Assembly: GCA_017615445.1 (NCBI GenBank)
Contig: JAGAAD010000083.1
Coordinates: forward strand, 1 to 24,060
Direction of reading: 5' to 3'
DNA from: Bacteroidales bacterium
GTDB taxonomy: Bacteria; Bacteroidota; Bacteroidia; Bacteroidales; UBA932
DNA: 24,060 bases
Shown here: one piece after another, positions 15,935 to 23,900 of the stretch
Layout of the letters: each line of letters opens with the position of its first letter
Numbering within the stretch: position 1 is the stretch's first letter
Made by a program: the position numbers and the translations under genes
Notes under the pieces: generated by a model
Seen by the model: the letters and a program-made list of their open reading frames with translations, nothing else
What the model was told of the DNA's origin: nothing
The model's database searches: none

Positions 15935-16186
15935 ATGGAGAATATCAGTGTAGGTCTGCAACTGATGCTTGTGGGAATGGTCACGGTCTTCGTGATACTC
16001 CTCATCGTCATCTACGGCAGCAGGCTTCTAATCCGAATCATCAACAAAATTGCCCCCGAAGAGGCTCCCGCAGCGGCAAAAGCGGCTGCGAAAGACGACA
16101 ATTCAGCCGTCCGTCCCATCCTGGAGGCAGCTGTCGCCCAGCTCACTGGCGGCAAAGGTCACATTGTAAATATTAAAAAACTATAG
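15935..16186 (+). CDS. oadG: Oxaloacetate decarboxylase gamma subunit
   Basis: This 83-residue protein has one transmembrane helix (about 8-28, VGLQLMLVGMVTVFVILLIVIYG), a short basic patch, then an Ala/Pro-rich linker and a hydrophilic tail, which is the layout of OadG. The gamma subunit anchors the alpha subunit to the membrane beta subunit and assembles the sodium-pumping decarboxylase. The assignment rests on this layout and on its place 2 bp before the alpha subunit gene, since the family is poorly conserved. The terminal hydrophobic segment GHIVNIKKL is intact. Confidence 0.85.
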   Translation: MENISVGLQLMLVGMVTVFVILLIVIYGSRLLIRIINKIAPEEAPAAAKAAAKDDNSAVRPILEAAVAQLTGGKGHIVNIKKL

Positions 16187-16188
16187 CA

Positions 16189-18024
16189 GTGCAAAGAGAA
16201 GTAAAATTCAGCCTGGTCTTCAGGGATATGTGGCAGAGTGCCGGAAAGTACCAGCCGCGTGTGGACCAGTTGGTCAAGATTGCTCCCGCAATCATCAAAA
16301 TGGGCTGCTTCGACCGTGTGGAGACAAACGGCGGCGGCTTCGAGCAGGTGAACCTCCTTTATGGTGAGAACCCTAACAACGCAGTGAGGCAGTGGACGAA
16401 GCCCTTCCATGAGGCCGGAATCCAGACCCACATGCTGGACCGCGCTCTGAACGGTCTGCGTATGGCTCCTTGCGCAAAGGACCTGCGCCAGTTGTTCTAC
16501 AAAGTGAAGAAAGCCCAGGGAACGGACATCACCCGTATCTTCTGCGGCCTTAACGACCCGCGCAACGTCATCCCTTCCATCCACTACGCGAAGGAAGCCG
16601 GAATGATCGCGCAGGCTTCGCTCTGCATCACGTATTCTCCGGTGCACACCGTTGACTATTATGTCAACCTCGCGAAGCTCTTCATCGACGAAGGCGCGGA
16701 CGAAATCGCCCTCAAGGACATGGCCGGCATCGGCCGCCCGGTGTCGCTGGGTAAGATCGTGAAGGGCATCAAGGAGTACAAGCCGGACATCATCGTGCAG
16801 TATCACTCCCACTCCGGCCCCGGCTTCTCGATGGCCAGCATCCTCGAAGTCTGCGAGGCAGGCTGCGATTATATAGACACCGCCATGTCCCCGCTTTCGT
16901 GGGGAACCGGCCACGCGGACATCCTCGCCGTTCAGGCGATGCTCAAGGACGCCGGCTTCAAGGTGAAGGAGGTCGATATGGCCGCCTACATGGAGGCCAG
17001 GACCCAGATCCAGGCCATGCTGGACGACTTCCTCGGCTACTACTGCCCGAAGCTGAACCGCATAGACAACTCCCTGCTCATCAAGCCCGGCCTGCCCGGC
17101 GGTATGATGGGCTCGCTTATGACGGATCTCGAGGAGAACCTCTCTTCGCTCAATAAATGGAAGGAAAAGAACGGTCAGCCGACCCTAACCACGGACGATC
17201 TGCTCGTTAAGCTCTTTGACGAGGTCGCCTATGTGTGGCCTAAGGTGGGTTATCCGCCGCTGGTGACCCCGTTCTCGCAGTATGTGAAGAACCTCGCCCT
17301 GTTCAACGTCACCCTGATGGAGAAGGGCAAGAACCGCTGGGAGATGTTCCCGGACACCATCTGGGACATGGTCCTCGGCAAGGCAGGCAAGCTGCCCGGC
17401 GAGGTGGACGATGAAATCAAGGCTCTCGCAAAGGAGCAGGGCCGCGAGTTCATGACCACGGACCCTCAGCTGAATTATCCCGATTGCCTGGACGAGTTCC
17501 GCGCAAAGATGAAGGAAAACGGCTGGGAGCTCGGCCCGGACGACGAAGAACTCTTCGAGTATGCAATGCACCCGGTGCAGTATGAGGCCTACAAGAGCGG
17601 CAAGGCCAAGGCCGAGTTCGAGGCAGACCTCGCGAAGCGCAAGGCCGCCGAGGCACCCGCCGCAGCCGAACTGCCGAAGCAGATCACCGTGAACGTGGGC
17701 GGAACGAACTACCAGCTCGAGATTGCCTACGGCGACGAACTTCCCGCAGCCCAGGGCGCAGCGGCAGCTGCAGTGCCCGCCGGCGCAGGCGAGGACGTCC
17801 TCGCTCCGATCTCCGGCAAGTTCCTCCTCACAAAAGACGGCAGCGAACAGCCCCGCAAGGTCGGCGATGCGGTGAAGAAGGGAGACACCCTTTGCTACAT
17901 CGAGGCCATGAAGATCAACAACGCGATCTGCGCGGACTTCGACGGCGTCATCACAGCCATCATACCTTCGAACGGAGACACCGTGGAGGAAGACGACCCG
18001 ATTATCAAAATGGCAAGAAGCTAA
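16189..18024 (+). CDS. oadA: Oxaloacetate decarboxylase alpha subunit (biotin carboxyltransferase)
   Basis: The alpha subunit moves CO2 from oxaloacetate to biotin, giving pyruvate; beta then decarboxylates biotin and pumps Na+. The start is a GTG at 16189, two bases after the oadG stop; the first ATG would lose the catalytic Asp13. The 611 residues comprise a carboxyltransferase TIM barrel with FRDMWQS (Asp13; most relatives outside Bacteroidetes have RDAHQS), the metal-binding Lys176 in ALKDMAG and HSH (206-208), then the conserved PYC/OADA domain (about 290-465), an Ala/Pro-rich linker and a biotinyl domain. Biotin attaches to Lys575 in EAMKINN, 36 residues from the end. Pyruvate carboxylase subunit B or a methylmalonyl-CoA decarboxylase alpha subunit are the alternatives; the neighbouring oadG and oadB favour the sodium pump. 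Confidence 0.92.
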   Translation: MQREVKFSLVFRDMWQSAGKYQPRVDQLVKIAPAIIKMGCFDRVETNGGGFEQVNLLYGENPNNAVRQWTKPFHEAGIQTHMLDRALNGLRMAPCAKDLRQLFYKVKKAQGTDITRIFCGLNDPRNVIPSIHYAKEAGMIAQASLCITYSPVHTVDYYVNLAKLFIDEGADEIALKDMAGIGRPVSLGKIVKGIKEYKPDIIVQYHSHSGPGFSMASILEVCEAGCDYIDTAMSPLSWGTGHADILAVQAMLKDAGFKVKEVDMAAYMEARTQIQAMLDDFLGYYCPKLNRIDNSLLIKPGLPGGMMGSLMTDLEENLSSLNKWKEKNGQPTLTTDDLLVKLFDEVAYVWPKVGYPPLVTPFSQYVKNLALFNVTLMEKGKNRWEMFPDTIWDMVLGKAGKLPGEVDDEIKALAKEQGREFMTTDPQLNYPDCLDEFRAKMKENGWELGPDDEELFEYAMHPVQYEAYKSGKAKAEFEADLAKRKAAEAPAAAELPKQITVNVGGTNYQLEIAYGDELPAAQGAAAAAVPAGAGEDVLAPISGKFLLTKDGSEQPRKVGDAVKKGDTLCYIEAMKINNAICADFDGVITAIIPSNGDTVEEDDPIIKMARS

Positions 18025-18030
18025 AGCCCT

Positions 18031-19278
18031 ATGACTGGAATTTCGGAAATCCTGAGAAGACTCTATGAAATGACGGCCCTGTCCGACCTCATTGCGGACC
18101 CGTCGTTCCTGCTGATGTATCTTCTCGCATTCGTGCTGCTGTACCTCGGTATAGTCAAGCACTACGAGCCGCTGCTTCTCGTGCCCATCGGCTTCGGAGT
18201 CCTCATCGCCAACTTCCCGGGCGGCGACATGGGCGTCATCCAGGCCAATGCGGAAGGCCTCGTGCCGCTCGCAGACGGCTCCCTCGTGGACATCTGGAAG
18301 ATGCCTCTCCACGACATCGCCCACGAGTTCGGCATAATGAACTACCTCTACTATGCGCTCATCAAGTCCGGCCTCCTGCCGCCCATCATCTTTATGGGCG
18401 TGGGAGCCATGACCGATTTCGGCCCTATGCTGCGCAACCTCAAGCTCGCCATCTTCGGCGCTGCAGCCCAGTTCGGCATCTTCGCCGTCCTGCTGGCCGC
18501 TCTCGCCTTCGGGTTCACGCCTCAGGAGGCGGGTTCCCTCGGCATCATCGGCGGCGCAGACGGCCCTACCGCCATCTTTACCACGATCAAGCTAGCCCCG
18601 CACCTCCTTGGCCCCATCGCAATCGCGGCATACTCCTACATGGCCCTGGTGCCCGTCATCATCCCGCTGGTCGTGAAGCTCCTCTGCACAAAGAAAGAGC
18701 TTATGATCAACATGAAGGAGCAGGACAGGCTCTACCCGGACAAGATGGAGCTCAAGAACATGCGCGTGGTGAAGATAGTTTTCCCGATCGCAGTGACCAC
18801 CATCGTGGCGATTTTCGTTCCCACCGCAGTGCCGCTTATCGGTATGCTGATGTTCGGTAACCTCCTCCGCGAGATCGGTTCGGACACCAGCCGCCTCTTC
18901 CAGACTGTCAGCAACGGCCTTATGAACGCCGCCACCGTGTTCCTCGGCCTCTGCGTGGGCGCCACCATGACCGTGGACGCGTTCCTGAACCTGCAGACCC
19001 TGGGCATCATCGTGGGCGGTTTCCTCGCCTTCGCGCTCAGCATCTCCGCCGGTATCCTGATGGTGAAGATCTGGAACCTCTTCGCTAAGAAAAAGATCAA
19101 CCCTCTCGTGGGCGCAACGGGCCTTTCGGCAGTGCCTATGGCCAGCCGCGTCTGCAACGGAATAAGCACCAAGTACGATCCGAAGAACCACGTCCTGAAC
19201 TACTGCATGGCCTCGAACATCTCGGGAGTCATCGGTTCCGCCGTGGCTGCGGGCGTGTTAATCAGTTTCCTCGGCTAA
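18031..19278 (+). CDS. oadB: Oxaloacetate decarboxylase beta subunit, Na+-translocating
   Basis: This 415-residue inner-membrane protein decarboxylates carboxybiotin on the alpha subunit and couples this to export of Na+. It is mostly hydrophobic helices and carries the signature GGADGPTAIF (about 174-183), whose Asp177 corresponds to the sodium-binding Asp of Klebsiella OadB, and the C-terminal SNISGVIGSAVAAGVL. Length is close to the family norm of about 430. It begins 6 bp after oadA and ends 4 bp before the ACT protein gene. The same family includes methylmalonyl-CoA and glutaconyl-CoA decarboxylase beta subunits, so the substrate is set by the alpha subunit. Confidence 0.95.
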   Translation: MTGISEILRRLYEMTALSDLIADPSFLLMYLLAFVLLYLGIVKHYEPLLLVPIGFGVLIANFPGGDMGVIQANAEGLVPLADGSLVDIWKMPLHDIAHEFGIMNYLYYALIKSGLLPPIIFMGVGAMTDFGPMLRNLKLAIFGAAAQFGIFAVLLAALAFGFTPQEAGSLGIIGGADGPTAIFTTIKLAPHLLGPIAIAAYSYMALVPVIIPLVVKLLCTKKELMINMKEQDRLYPDKMELKNMRVVKIVFPIAVTTIVAIFVPTAVPLIGMLMFGNLLREIGSDTSRLFQTVSNGLMNAATVFLGLCVGATMTVDAFLNLQTLGIIVGGFLAFALSISAGILMVKIWNLFAKKKINPLVGATGLSAVPMASRVCNGISTKYDPKNHVLNYCMASNISGVIGSAVAAGVLISFLG

Positions 19279-19282
19279 TCCT

Positions 19283-19555
19283 ATGGACCGTTCGATAATC
19301 ACCGTCACGGGCCGCAACAAGGTGGGGATAATCGCGAAGATAACGACCCTCCTGGCCCAGCACAATGTCAGCATTATGGACATCACCCAGACCATCCGTC
19401 AGGGCATCTTCAACATGCTGATGATTGTGGACACCTCCGAGTCAGACATCGCCTTCGACGACCTGCGCGCCGCACTGGCCGATCTCGCCGAGGAGATGGG
19501 AGTGCATATCCTCTGCCAGAAAGAGGAGATCTTCGACAAGATGCACCGCGTATGA
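19283..19555 (+). CDS. ACT-domain protein (UPF0237 family)
   Basis: The 90 residues are a single ACT domain: [26 protein letters not shown] is the classic first strand-helix, followed by [11 protein letters not shown] and a closing helix and strand. ACT domains bind small ligands, mostly amino acids, and change the activity of partners. Stand-alone members of this family occur as the upstream partner of UPF0210 proteins in many bacteria, and here its stop overlaps the next start by 4 bp (ATGA), which implies translational coupling. Ligand and role are not known. Confidence 0.93.
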   Translation: MDRSIITVTGRNKVGIIAKITTLLAQHNVSIMDITQTIRQGIFNMLMIVDTSESDIAFDDLRAALADLAEEMGVHILCQKEEIFDKMHRV

Positions 19556-20916
19556 TCAGCGCGAACGAGGTCCTCGAGACCAACAAAATGATCGGCGAGG
19601 AAAACCTCGACGTCAGGACTATCACGGTGGGCATCAGCCTGCTGGACTGCGCCGATTCGTCGGTGGAGAAGACCTGCGAGAAGATCAAGGAAAAGATCTG
19701 GAACTACGCCAAGGATCTGGTAGCCGTGGGCGAAGAAATCTCCCGCGAGTACGGCATCCCTATCGTCAACAAGCGCGTGTCTGTGACCCCGATTTCGCTA
19801 GTGGGTGCGGGCTGCTGTAAGACCCCGGACGACTATGTGAAGATCGCCCTGGCGCTGGACGAAGTCGCGCACAAGATAGGCGTGAACTTCATCGGCGGCT
19901 ATTCCGCTATCGTCAGCAAGGGAATGACCATCAGCGACGAACTGCTGATCGAGAGCATCCCGGCCGCCCTGGCGCAGACCGAGCGCATCTGCTCGAGCGT
20001 GAATGTGGGCAGCACGAAGACCGGCATCAACATGGACGCCGTCCGCGTCATGGGCCGCGTCATCAAGCACACGGCCGAGGCCACGAAGGACAACGATTCC
20101 TTCGGCTGCGCCAAGCTCGTGGTGCTGTGCAACGCCCCGGACGACAACCCGTTCATGGCGGGCGCCTACCACGGCGTGACAGAGCCGGACGCCATAATCA
20201 ATGTGGGCGTCAGCGGTCCCGGCGTGGTCAAGCACGCCCTGCAGGCCGTGCGCGGAAAGAGCTTCGAGGTGCTGTGCGAGACCATCAAGCGCACGGCCTT
20301 CAAGATCACCCGCGTGGGTCAGCTGGTGGCGCAAGAGGCGTCGCGCCGGCTGGGCATCCCCTTCGGCATCATAGACCTGTCCCTTGCGCCCACCCCGGCG
20401 ATAGGCGACAGCGTCGCGGACATCCTGCATGAAATCGGGGTGGAAGTGGCCGGCGCGCCCGGAACCACCGCCTGCCTTGCCCTGCTGAACGATCAGGTGA
20501 AGAAGGGCGGCGTGATGGCCTCCAGCTATGTGGGTGGCCTCAGCGGCGCGTTCATCCCCGTGTCCGAGGATCAGGGCATGATAGACGCAGCCGAGTGCGG
20601 TGCGCTCACGCTCGAAAAGCTCGAAGCGATGACCTGCGTGTGCTCGGTCGGCCTGGACATGATCGCCATCCCCGGCGACACGCCGGACAGCACCATTGCC
20701 GGCATCATCGCGGACGAAGCGGCGATCGGCATGGTCAACCAGAAAACCACGGCCGTCCGCATTATCCCCGTCATCGGCAAGACCGTGGGGGAGAGCGTCG
20801 AATTCGGCGGGCTGCTCGGTCATGCCCCCATCATGAAGGTCAATCCCTACGGCTGCGCGGACTTCGTGGACCGCACCGGCAGGATCCCGGCCCCCATCCA
20901 TAGCTTCAAAAACTAA
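19552..20916 (+). CDS. UPF0210 (DUF711/PFL-like) family protein
   Basis: This 454-residue cytoplasmic protein matches the UPF0210 family in length and in landmarks: the N-terminal [20 protein letters not shown], the glycine-rich GAGCC (about 84-88), [14 protein letters not shown] (about 218-231), and [17 protein letters not shown] (about 276-292). Some members resemble the glycyl-radical PFL fold, but no glycyl-radical motif is present and no activity has been established in what I know of the family. It overlaps the ACT gene by 4 bp, the usual partnership, so the ACT protein probably regulates it. The presence of both within the decarboxylase gene run suggests a role in central carbon or amino-acid metabolism, which is inference. 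Confidence 0.93.
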   Translation: MISANEVLETNKMIGEENLDVRTITVGISLLDCADSSVEKTCEKIKEKIWNYAKDLVAVGEEISREYGIPIVNKRVSVTPISLVGAGCCKTPDDYVKIALALDEVAHKIGVNFIGGYSAIVSKGMTISDELLIESIPAALAQTERICSSVNVGSTKTGINMDAVRVMGRVIKHTAEATKDNDSFGCAKLVVLCNAPDDNPFMAGAYHGVTEPDAIINVGVSGPGVVKHALQAVRGKSFEVLCETIKRTAFKITRVGQLVAQEASRRLGIPFGIIDLSLAPTPAIGDSVADILHEIGVEVAGAPGTTACLALLNDQVKKGGVMASSYVGGLSGAFIPVSEDQGMIDAAECGALTLEKLEAMTCVCSVGLDMIAIPGDTPDSTIAGIIADEAAIGMVNQKTTAVRIIPVIGKTVGESVEFGGLLGHAPIMKVNPYGCADFVDRTGRIPAPIHSFKN

Positions 20917-20928
20917 CTAACCATAATT

Positions 20929-22104
20929 ATGACACAGGCACAAAGAGATTATCTGGTACAGTGCAGAGACTGGTACCGCAAACAGCTTACCGAGAACATA
21001 ATGCCCTTCTGGCTCGAGCACGGAATGGATCCCGTCAACGGCGGAGTCTACACCTGTGTGGATCGTGAGGGCAAACTGATGGACAGCACCAAGTCGGTGT
21101 GGTTCCAGGGCCGCTGCGGCTTCGTTTTCGCGTATGCCTATAACAATGTGGAGAAGAAGCCCGAGTGGCTCGCCGCATCCAAGAGCTGCATCGATTTCAT
21201 CGAGGCGCATTGCATTGACAAGGACGGCCACATGTTCTTCTCCGTGACCGCAGAAGGCAAGCCGGTCCGCAAGCGCCGCTATGTCTTCTCAGACTGCTTC
21301 GCAGCCATCGCCATGGCCGAGTACGCCAAGGCGTCGGGCGATATGACCTACGCCGCAAAGGCAGTGGAGACCTTCAAGTTCATCCGCCATATGCTCGCCA
21401 CTCCGGGTTTCCTCGAGCCTAAGAGCTATGAGGCCGGACGCGGTCATTCTATTACGATGATCCTTGTGAATGTGGCTCTCGTCATCAAGCAGGTCTCCAA
21501 CGACCCTGTGCTTGACGAGCAGATCCGTAGCTCGGTCTCGGACATCGAGAAGTACTTCATGCACCCCGAGTTCAAGTGCATCCTCGAGAGCGTCACTCCG
21601 GACGGAGGTCTTATCGACACCTGCGAGGGCCGCACCATCAACCCCGGCCACGGCATCGAGACCGCCTGGTTCCTTATGAACGCCTCCGAGGTGATGGGCG
21701 AGCCGCACTACAAAGATCTCGGCCTCACTATCTTCGACTGGCAGTACAAATGGGGCTGGGACGAGGAGTACGGCGGAGTGATCAACTTCCGCGACTGCAA
21801 GAATTTCCCTCCTCAGGACTATTCCCAGGACATGAAGTTCTGGTGGCCTCAGTGCGAGACCATCATCGCAGCTCTGTTCGCATATAAGATGACCAAGGAC
21901 GAGAAGTTCCTCGAAATCCACAAGAAAGCCCACGAATGGACCGTGGAGCATTTAGTTGATCCGGAATTCGGCGAGTGGTACGGTTACCTGCACCGCGACG
22001 GTACAGTCGCCCAGCCCGCAAAGGGTAACCTCTTCAAGGGACCTTTCCACATCCCCAGAATGCTTACCATCTGCCAGGTGCTGATAGACCAGATACTAGC
22101 ATAA
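20929..22104 (+). CDS. N-acylglucosamine 2-epimerase family sugar epimerase
   Basis: This 391-residue cytoplasmic enzyme has the (alpha/alpha)6-barrel signature of the AGE family, which includes N-acetylglucosamine/N-acetylmannosamine 2-epimerases and cellobiose 2-epimerases. Visible landmarks are WFQGR (Arg62), NPGHGIETAW (His241, Glu244), WWPQCE (305-310) and GPFHIPR (His374), corresponding to the known catalytic Arg, His, Glu and His. AGE and cellobiose epimerase share these residues, so the substrate is left open; a role in sialic acid use cannot be claimed since no other nan genes are seen. It is the last gene of the run, 12 bp after the UPF0210 gene, followed by a strong terminator. Confidence 0.92.
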   Translation: MTQAQRDYLVQCRDWYRKQLTENIMPFWLEHGMDPVNGGVYTCVDREGKLMDSTKSVWFQGRCGFVFAYAYNNVEKKPEWLAASKSCIDFIEAHCIDKDGHMFFSVTAEGKPVRKRRYVFSDCFAAIAMAEYAKASGDMTYAAKAVETFKFIRHMLATPGFLEPKSYEAGRGHSITMILVNVALVIKQVSNDPVLDEQIRSSVSDIEKYFMHPEFKCILESVTPDGGLIDTCEGRTINPGHGIETAWFLMNASEVMGEPHYKDLGLTIFDWQYKWGWDEEYGGVINFRDCKNFPPQDYSQDMKFWWPQCETIIAALFAYKMTKDEKFLEIHKKAHEWTVEHLVDPEFGEWYGYLHRDGTVAQPAKGNLFKGPFHIPRMLTICQVLIDQILA

Positions 22105-22108
22105 AGTC

Positions 22109-22140
22109 ATCCCCGGCTTCGACCGGGGATCTTTATTTTT
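22109..22140 (+). terminator. Rho-independent terminator at the end of the nine-gene run
   Basis: ATCCCCGG (22109-22116) and CCGGGGAT (22123-22130) pair perfectly in an 8-bp stem with the loop CTTCGA, followed by CTTTATTTTT. It starts 5 bases after the epimerase stop. Its tail overlaps the stop codon of the minus-strand hydrolase remnant at 22133-22135, so it may once have served both convergent genes. Confidence 0.88.
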
Positions 22141-22282
22141 GAGGGAGGAAGTAATTCCTTTGCGCTTTTACGAACTGTTGTTCAAAGCGGCGTGCGGCTT
22201 CGCGCGCCGCTTTTCTTCGCGGCATTATGATGTCGAAGCCGTGGATTAGGCCTTCGTAAATGTCGAGCTCGGCGGGGTATTT
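22133..22282 (-). pseudogene. 3' remnant of an alpha/beta hydrolase (esterase) gene
   Basis: A minus-strand frame ending at the TAA at 22133-22135 gives 49 residues that begin KYPAELDIYEGLIHGFD and go on through PRRKAAREAARRF to YFLPQK. The pattern 'aELdiYEGliHGFD' is the usual C-terminal context of the catalytic His in HSL-type alpha/beta hydrolases, and the helix after it fits the family's end. A complete enzyme would have about 250 more residues upstream; instead the frame runs back only to a stop within a recombination-site-like sequence. So the 5' part has been lost. The fragment itself has no visible stop or frameshift, hence the loss may be recent. Family call is from pattern only. Confidence 0.6.
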
Positions 22283-22285
22283 TGT

Positions 22286-22312
22286 GCAAATTGCTGACCT
22301 ACAGCGCTTTAC
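22286..22312. other. Imperfect palindrome resembling a tyrosine-recombinase core site
   Basis: GCAAATTGCTG (22286-22296) and CAGCGCTTTAC (22302-22312) are 11-bp arms around a 5-bp spacer ACCTA; the second arm matches the reverse complement of the first at 8 of 11 positions (CAGCnnTTTnC). Two 11-bp arms with a short central region is the layout of XerC/XerD-type crossover sites. It lies 3 bp beyond the point where hydrolase similarity ends, and where base composition changes to AT-richer. No recombinase gene is visible in the window. Confidence 0.35.
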
Positions 22313-22325
22313 ATTTCACGCTATA

Positions 22326-23747
22326 TTATTCGCAGACTGGGCGGATCTGGTAGCCGTAGTAGCGTTCTTCCATAGCACCCAGTGAGTTTTCGCTGCTTGT
22401 TATGATCAAATAGTTGGCATATCTATGGTTGGATGTATAGACTGTCGCAGACCAATAATGGCCAGTGGTTCCGACACCCGAGGGTGAAGTAGCAGAATTC
22501 ATACCTGCGGCCGGGAGGAAAATACTGTTGCTTTCGTAGCCGGACTTGTTGCTGGTAACAAGATACCCAGCGATACCAGTACTATTGTAATCGGCATACC
22601 AGGTCCAGGTGCAATTGTTTATTAGTTCATTCCATTTGGTTGATGTTGGAACTCGCCAGTTTCCTCCAAGGGCCGCGAAGGCTGCATCGTCTTCGAGTTG
22701 TAGGGTGGCAAGACCGTCTGTTCCGTTATACTTGGTTGGTGATGTGTAGGGTTTCCAAACATAATAACTGGTTCCATAATTGTCCTTGGTCCTTATCTCA
22801 CCCCAGGAGTAATATCCACCATCATAGGCTGCAGGTGCTGATGCGCCAAGATTGGACTTCGCCCACTTTACTGAAAGACCGAGGTCAACATACAAAGTGG
22901 AAACATCCTGAACAGACCAGTTGTCGCCACCTGTCACGCTCAATGCAGGGAAGTTGTACATCTTGCCAGTGCTGAGCGACTTGCTCTTTCGCGAAAGCGT
23001 ATAAATATTTGTCGCGCTTGATACTACGAAATCATAGTTGATAGCGGAAGAAGACCCAAGGTAACCCGCGAAAATACCTCCATCGCTGTCAGCAACTCCG
23101 TAGAGACGTGCTCCGTAAGAAAGATCATGAGTACTAAAAGTTCCTGCAGATATATCGACATTCACACAAGCTCTGGGGCAGATTCCGTTGCAAGCAAAGG
23201 TATAATCGCCAACGTTGGCTTCGATTCCTGCAATGTGGAACTGGATCATTCCAGGCGCCTTGTTTAATGAGAAACTGGCCGATACTTTTGTGCCGGACAG
23301 TGTATAACTCATGCCCTGACAGTAGTTGTAGAACTGATATATCGGTTCTCCACCGCTAGTAAATGAGAACTTGTTATCCGCGTAAGAGATTTCAGCCGCT
23401 ACTGGGAAGTATATGGCATAGAGTTTTTTTTCTGCCAGGCCGCTAAGGTCTGAATCGGTAATTGTTCCGCCCGGGCAAGAGGAATTCCATTTGGTGCCAC
23501 TGCGGACCAACTTGAGGTATTTGGTTTCCAGGCCTTTGAAGAATACATAGACAATATCTCCGTCGACCCATCCAGTCTTGGTGGCTTTGGTTTCTTCGAT
23601 ATTGATGTCAAATGTTATCGGAGTACCGACAACTTCGACGGGAGTTTGATCCGATTCTGTAGCATCCTTGATGGGATTGAGAGCCTGCTCTTTATTGCAG
23701 GAAAGGAGGCATAATGCCACACTGAATAATAGAATAATCTTTTTCAT
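22326..23747 (-). CDS. Fimbrillin-like/FISUMP-domain surface lipoprotein
   Basis: This 473-residue lipoprotein has the lipobox LLSC (Cys17). Residues about 40-270 look like a fimbrillin-like domain (PITFDINIEETKATKTGWVDGD at its start is typical, as in Mfa/Fim-related proteins). Residues about 286-473 are a FISUMP/DUF1566-like domain: YVDLGLSVKWAKSNLGAS, GGYYSWGE, GGNWRVPTSTKWNEL, IFLPAAGM and the final YGYQIRPVCE. Such proteins are secreted surface proteins of Bacteroidetes with unproven function, perhaps adhesins. The gene is visibly AT-richer than the rest of the window and uses AT-ending codons more, suggesting separate acquisition. It starts 6 bp after the stop of a 46-residue gene, so they are co-transcribed. 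Its downstream edge is close to the broken hydrolase. Confidence 0.9.
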   Translation of the reverse strand: MKKIILLFSVALCLLSCNKEQALNPIKDATESDQTPVEVVGTPITFDINIEETKATKTGWVDGDIVYVFFKGLETKYLKLVRSGTKWNSSCPGGTITDSDLSGLAEKKLYAIYFPVAAEISYADNKFSFTSGGEPIYQFYNYCQGMSYTLSGTKVSASFSLNKAPGMIQFHIAGIEANVGDYTFACNGICPRACVNVDISAGTFSTHDLSYGARLYGVADSDGGIFAGYLGSSSAINYDFVVSSATNIYTLSRKSKSLSTGKMYNFPALSVTGGDNWSVQDVSTLYVDLGLSVKWAKSNLGASAPAAYDGGYYSWGEIRTKDNYGTSYYVWKPYTSPTKYNGTDGLATLQLEDDAAFAALGGNWRVPTSTKWNELINNCTWTWYADYNSTGIAGYLVTSNKSGYESNSIFLPAAGMNSATSPSGVGTTGHYWSATVYTSNHRYANYLIITSSENSLGAMEERYYGYQIRPVCE

Positions 23748-23753
23748 ATAGCA

Positions 23754-23894
23754 TTAAATGTCTTCTGGACCCCAGGAGGGATAGGTTATACTCATTCCAG
23801 TTTCGACTTCACTTGCAGCGATAATTCCCTGCATTTCTATCTCAATTACCTCGGTTTCGGGGGCGAGGTAGTCATTATTATTTATAGTCTTCAT
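23754..23894 (-). CDS. 46-residue small protein of the fimbrillin/FISUMP operon
   Basis: A minus-strand frame from the ATG at 23892-23894 to the TAA at 23754-23756 encodes 46 residues. It starts MKTINNNDYLAPETEVI, continues as an acidic stretch into MQGIIAAS, and ends TYPSWGPEDI. There is no signal peptide. The pattern 'Y.aPe.ev.e.e..GiiaaS......W' is recognisable from small proteins next to fimbrillin-type lipoprotein genes in Bacteroidales; to my knowledge they have no established function. The tight fit between neighbours (6 bp from the upstream stop, 6 bp to the lipoprotein start) supports that it is a real gene. Confidence 0.7.
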   Translation of the reverse strand: MKTINNNDYLAPETEVIEIEMQGIIAASEVETGMSITYPSWGPEDI

Positions 23895-23900
23895 ATGCGC

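Noticed and set aside
16189..16230. An ATG start for oadA at residue 14 instead of GTG at 16189
   Set aside because: It would remove the conserved catalytic RD pair at residues 12-13, while the GTG lies two bases after the oadG stop, consistent with coupled translation.
20929..22104. Epimerase as part of a sialic acid utilisation (nan) operon
   Set aside because: No NanA lyase, kinase, sialidase or sialic acid transporter is visible, and AGE-family residues are shared with cellobiose 2-epimerases.
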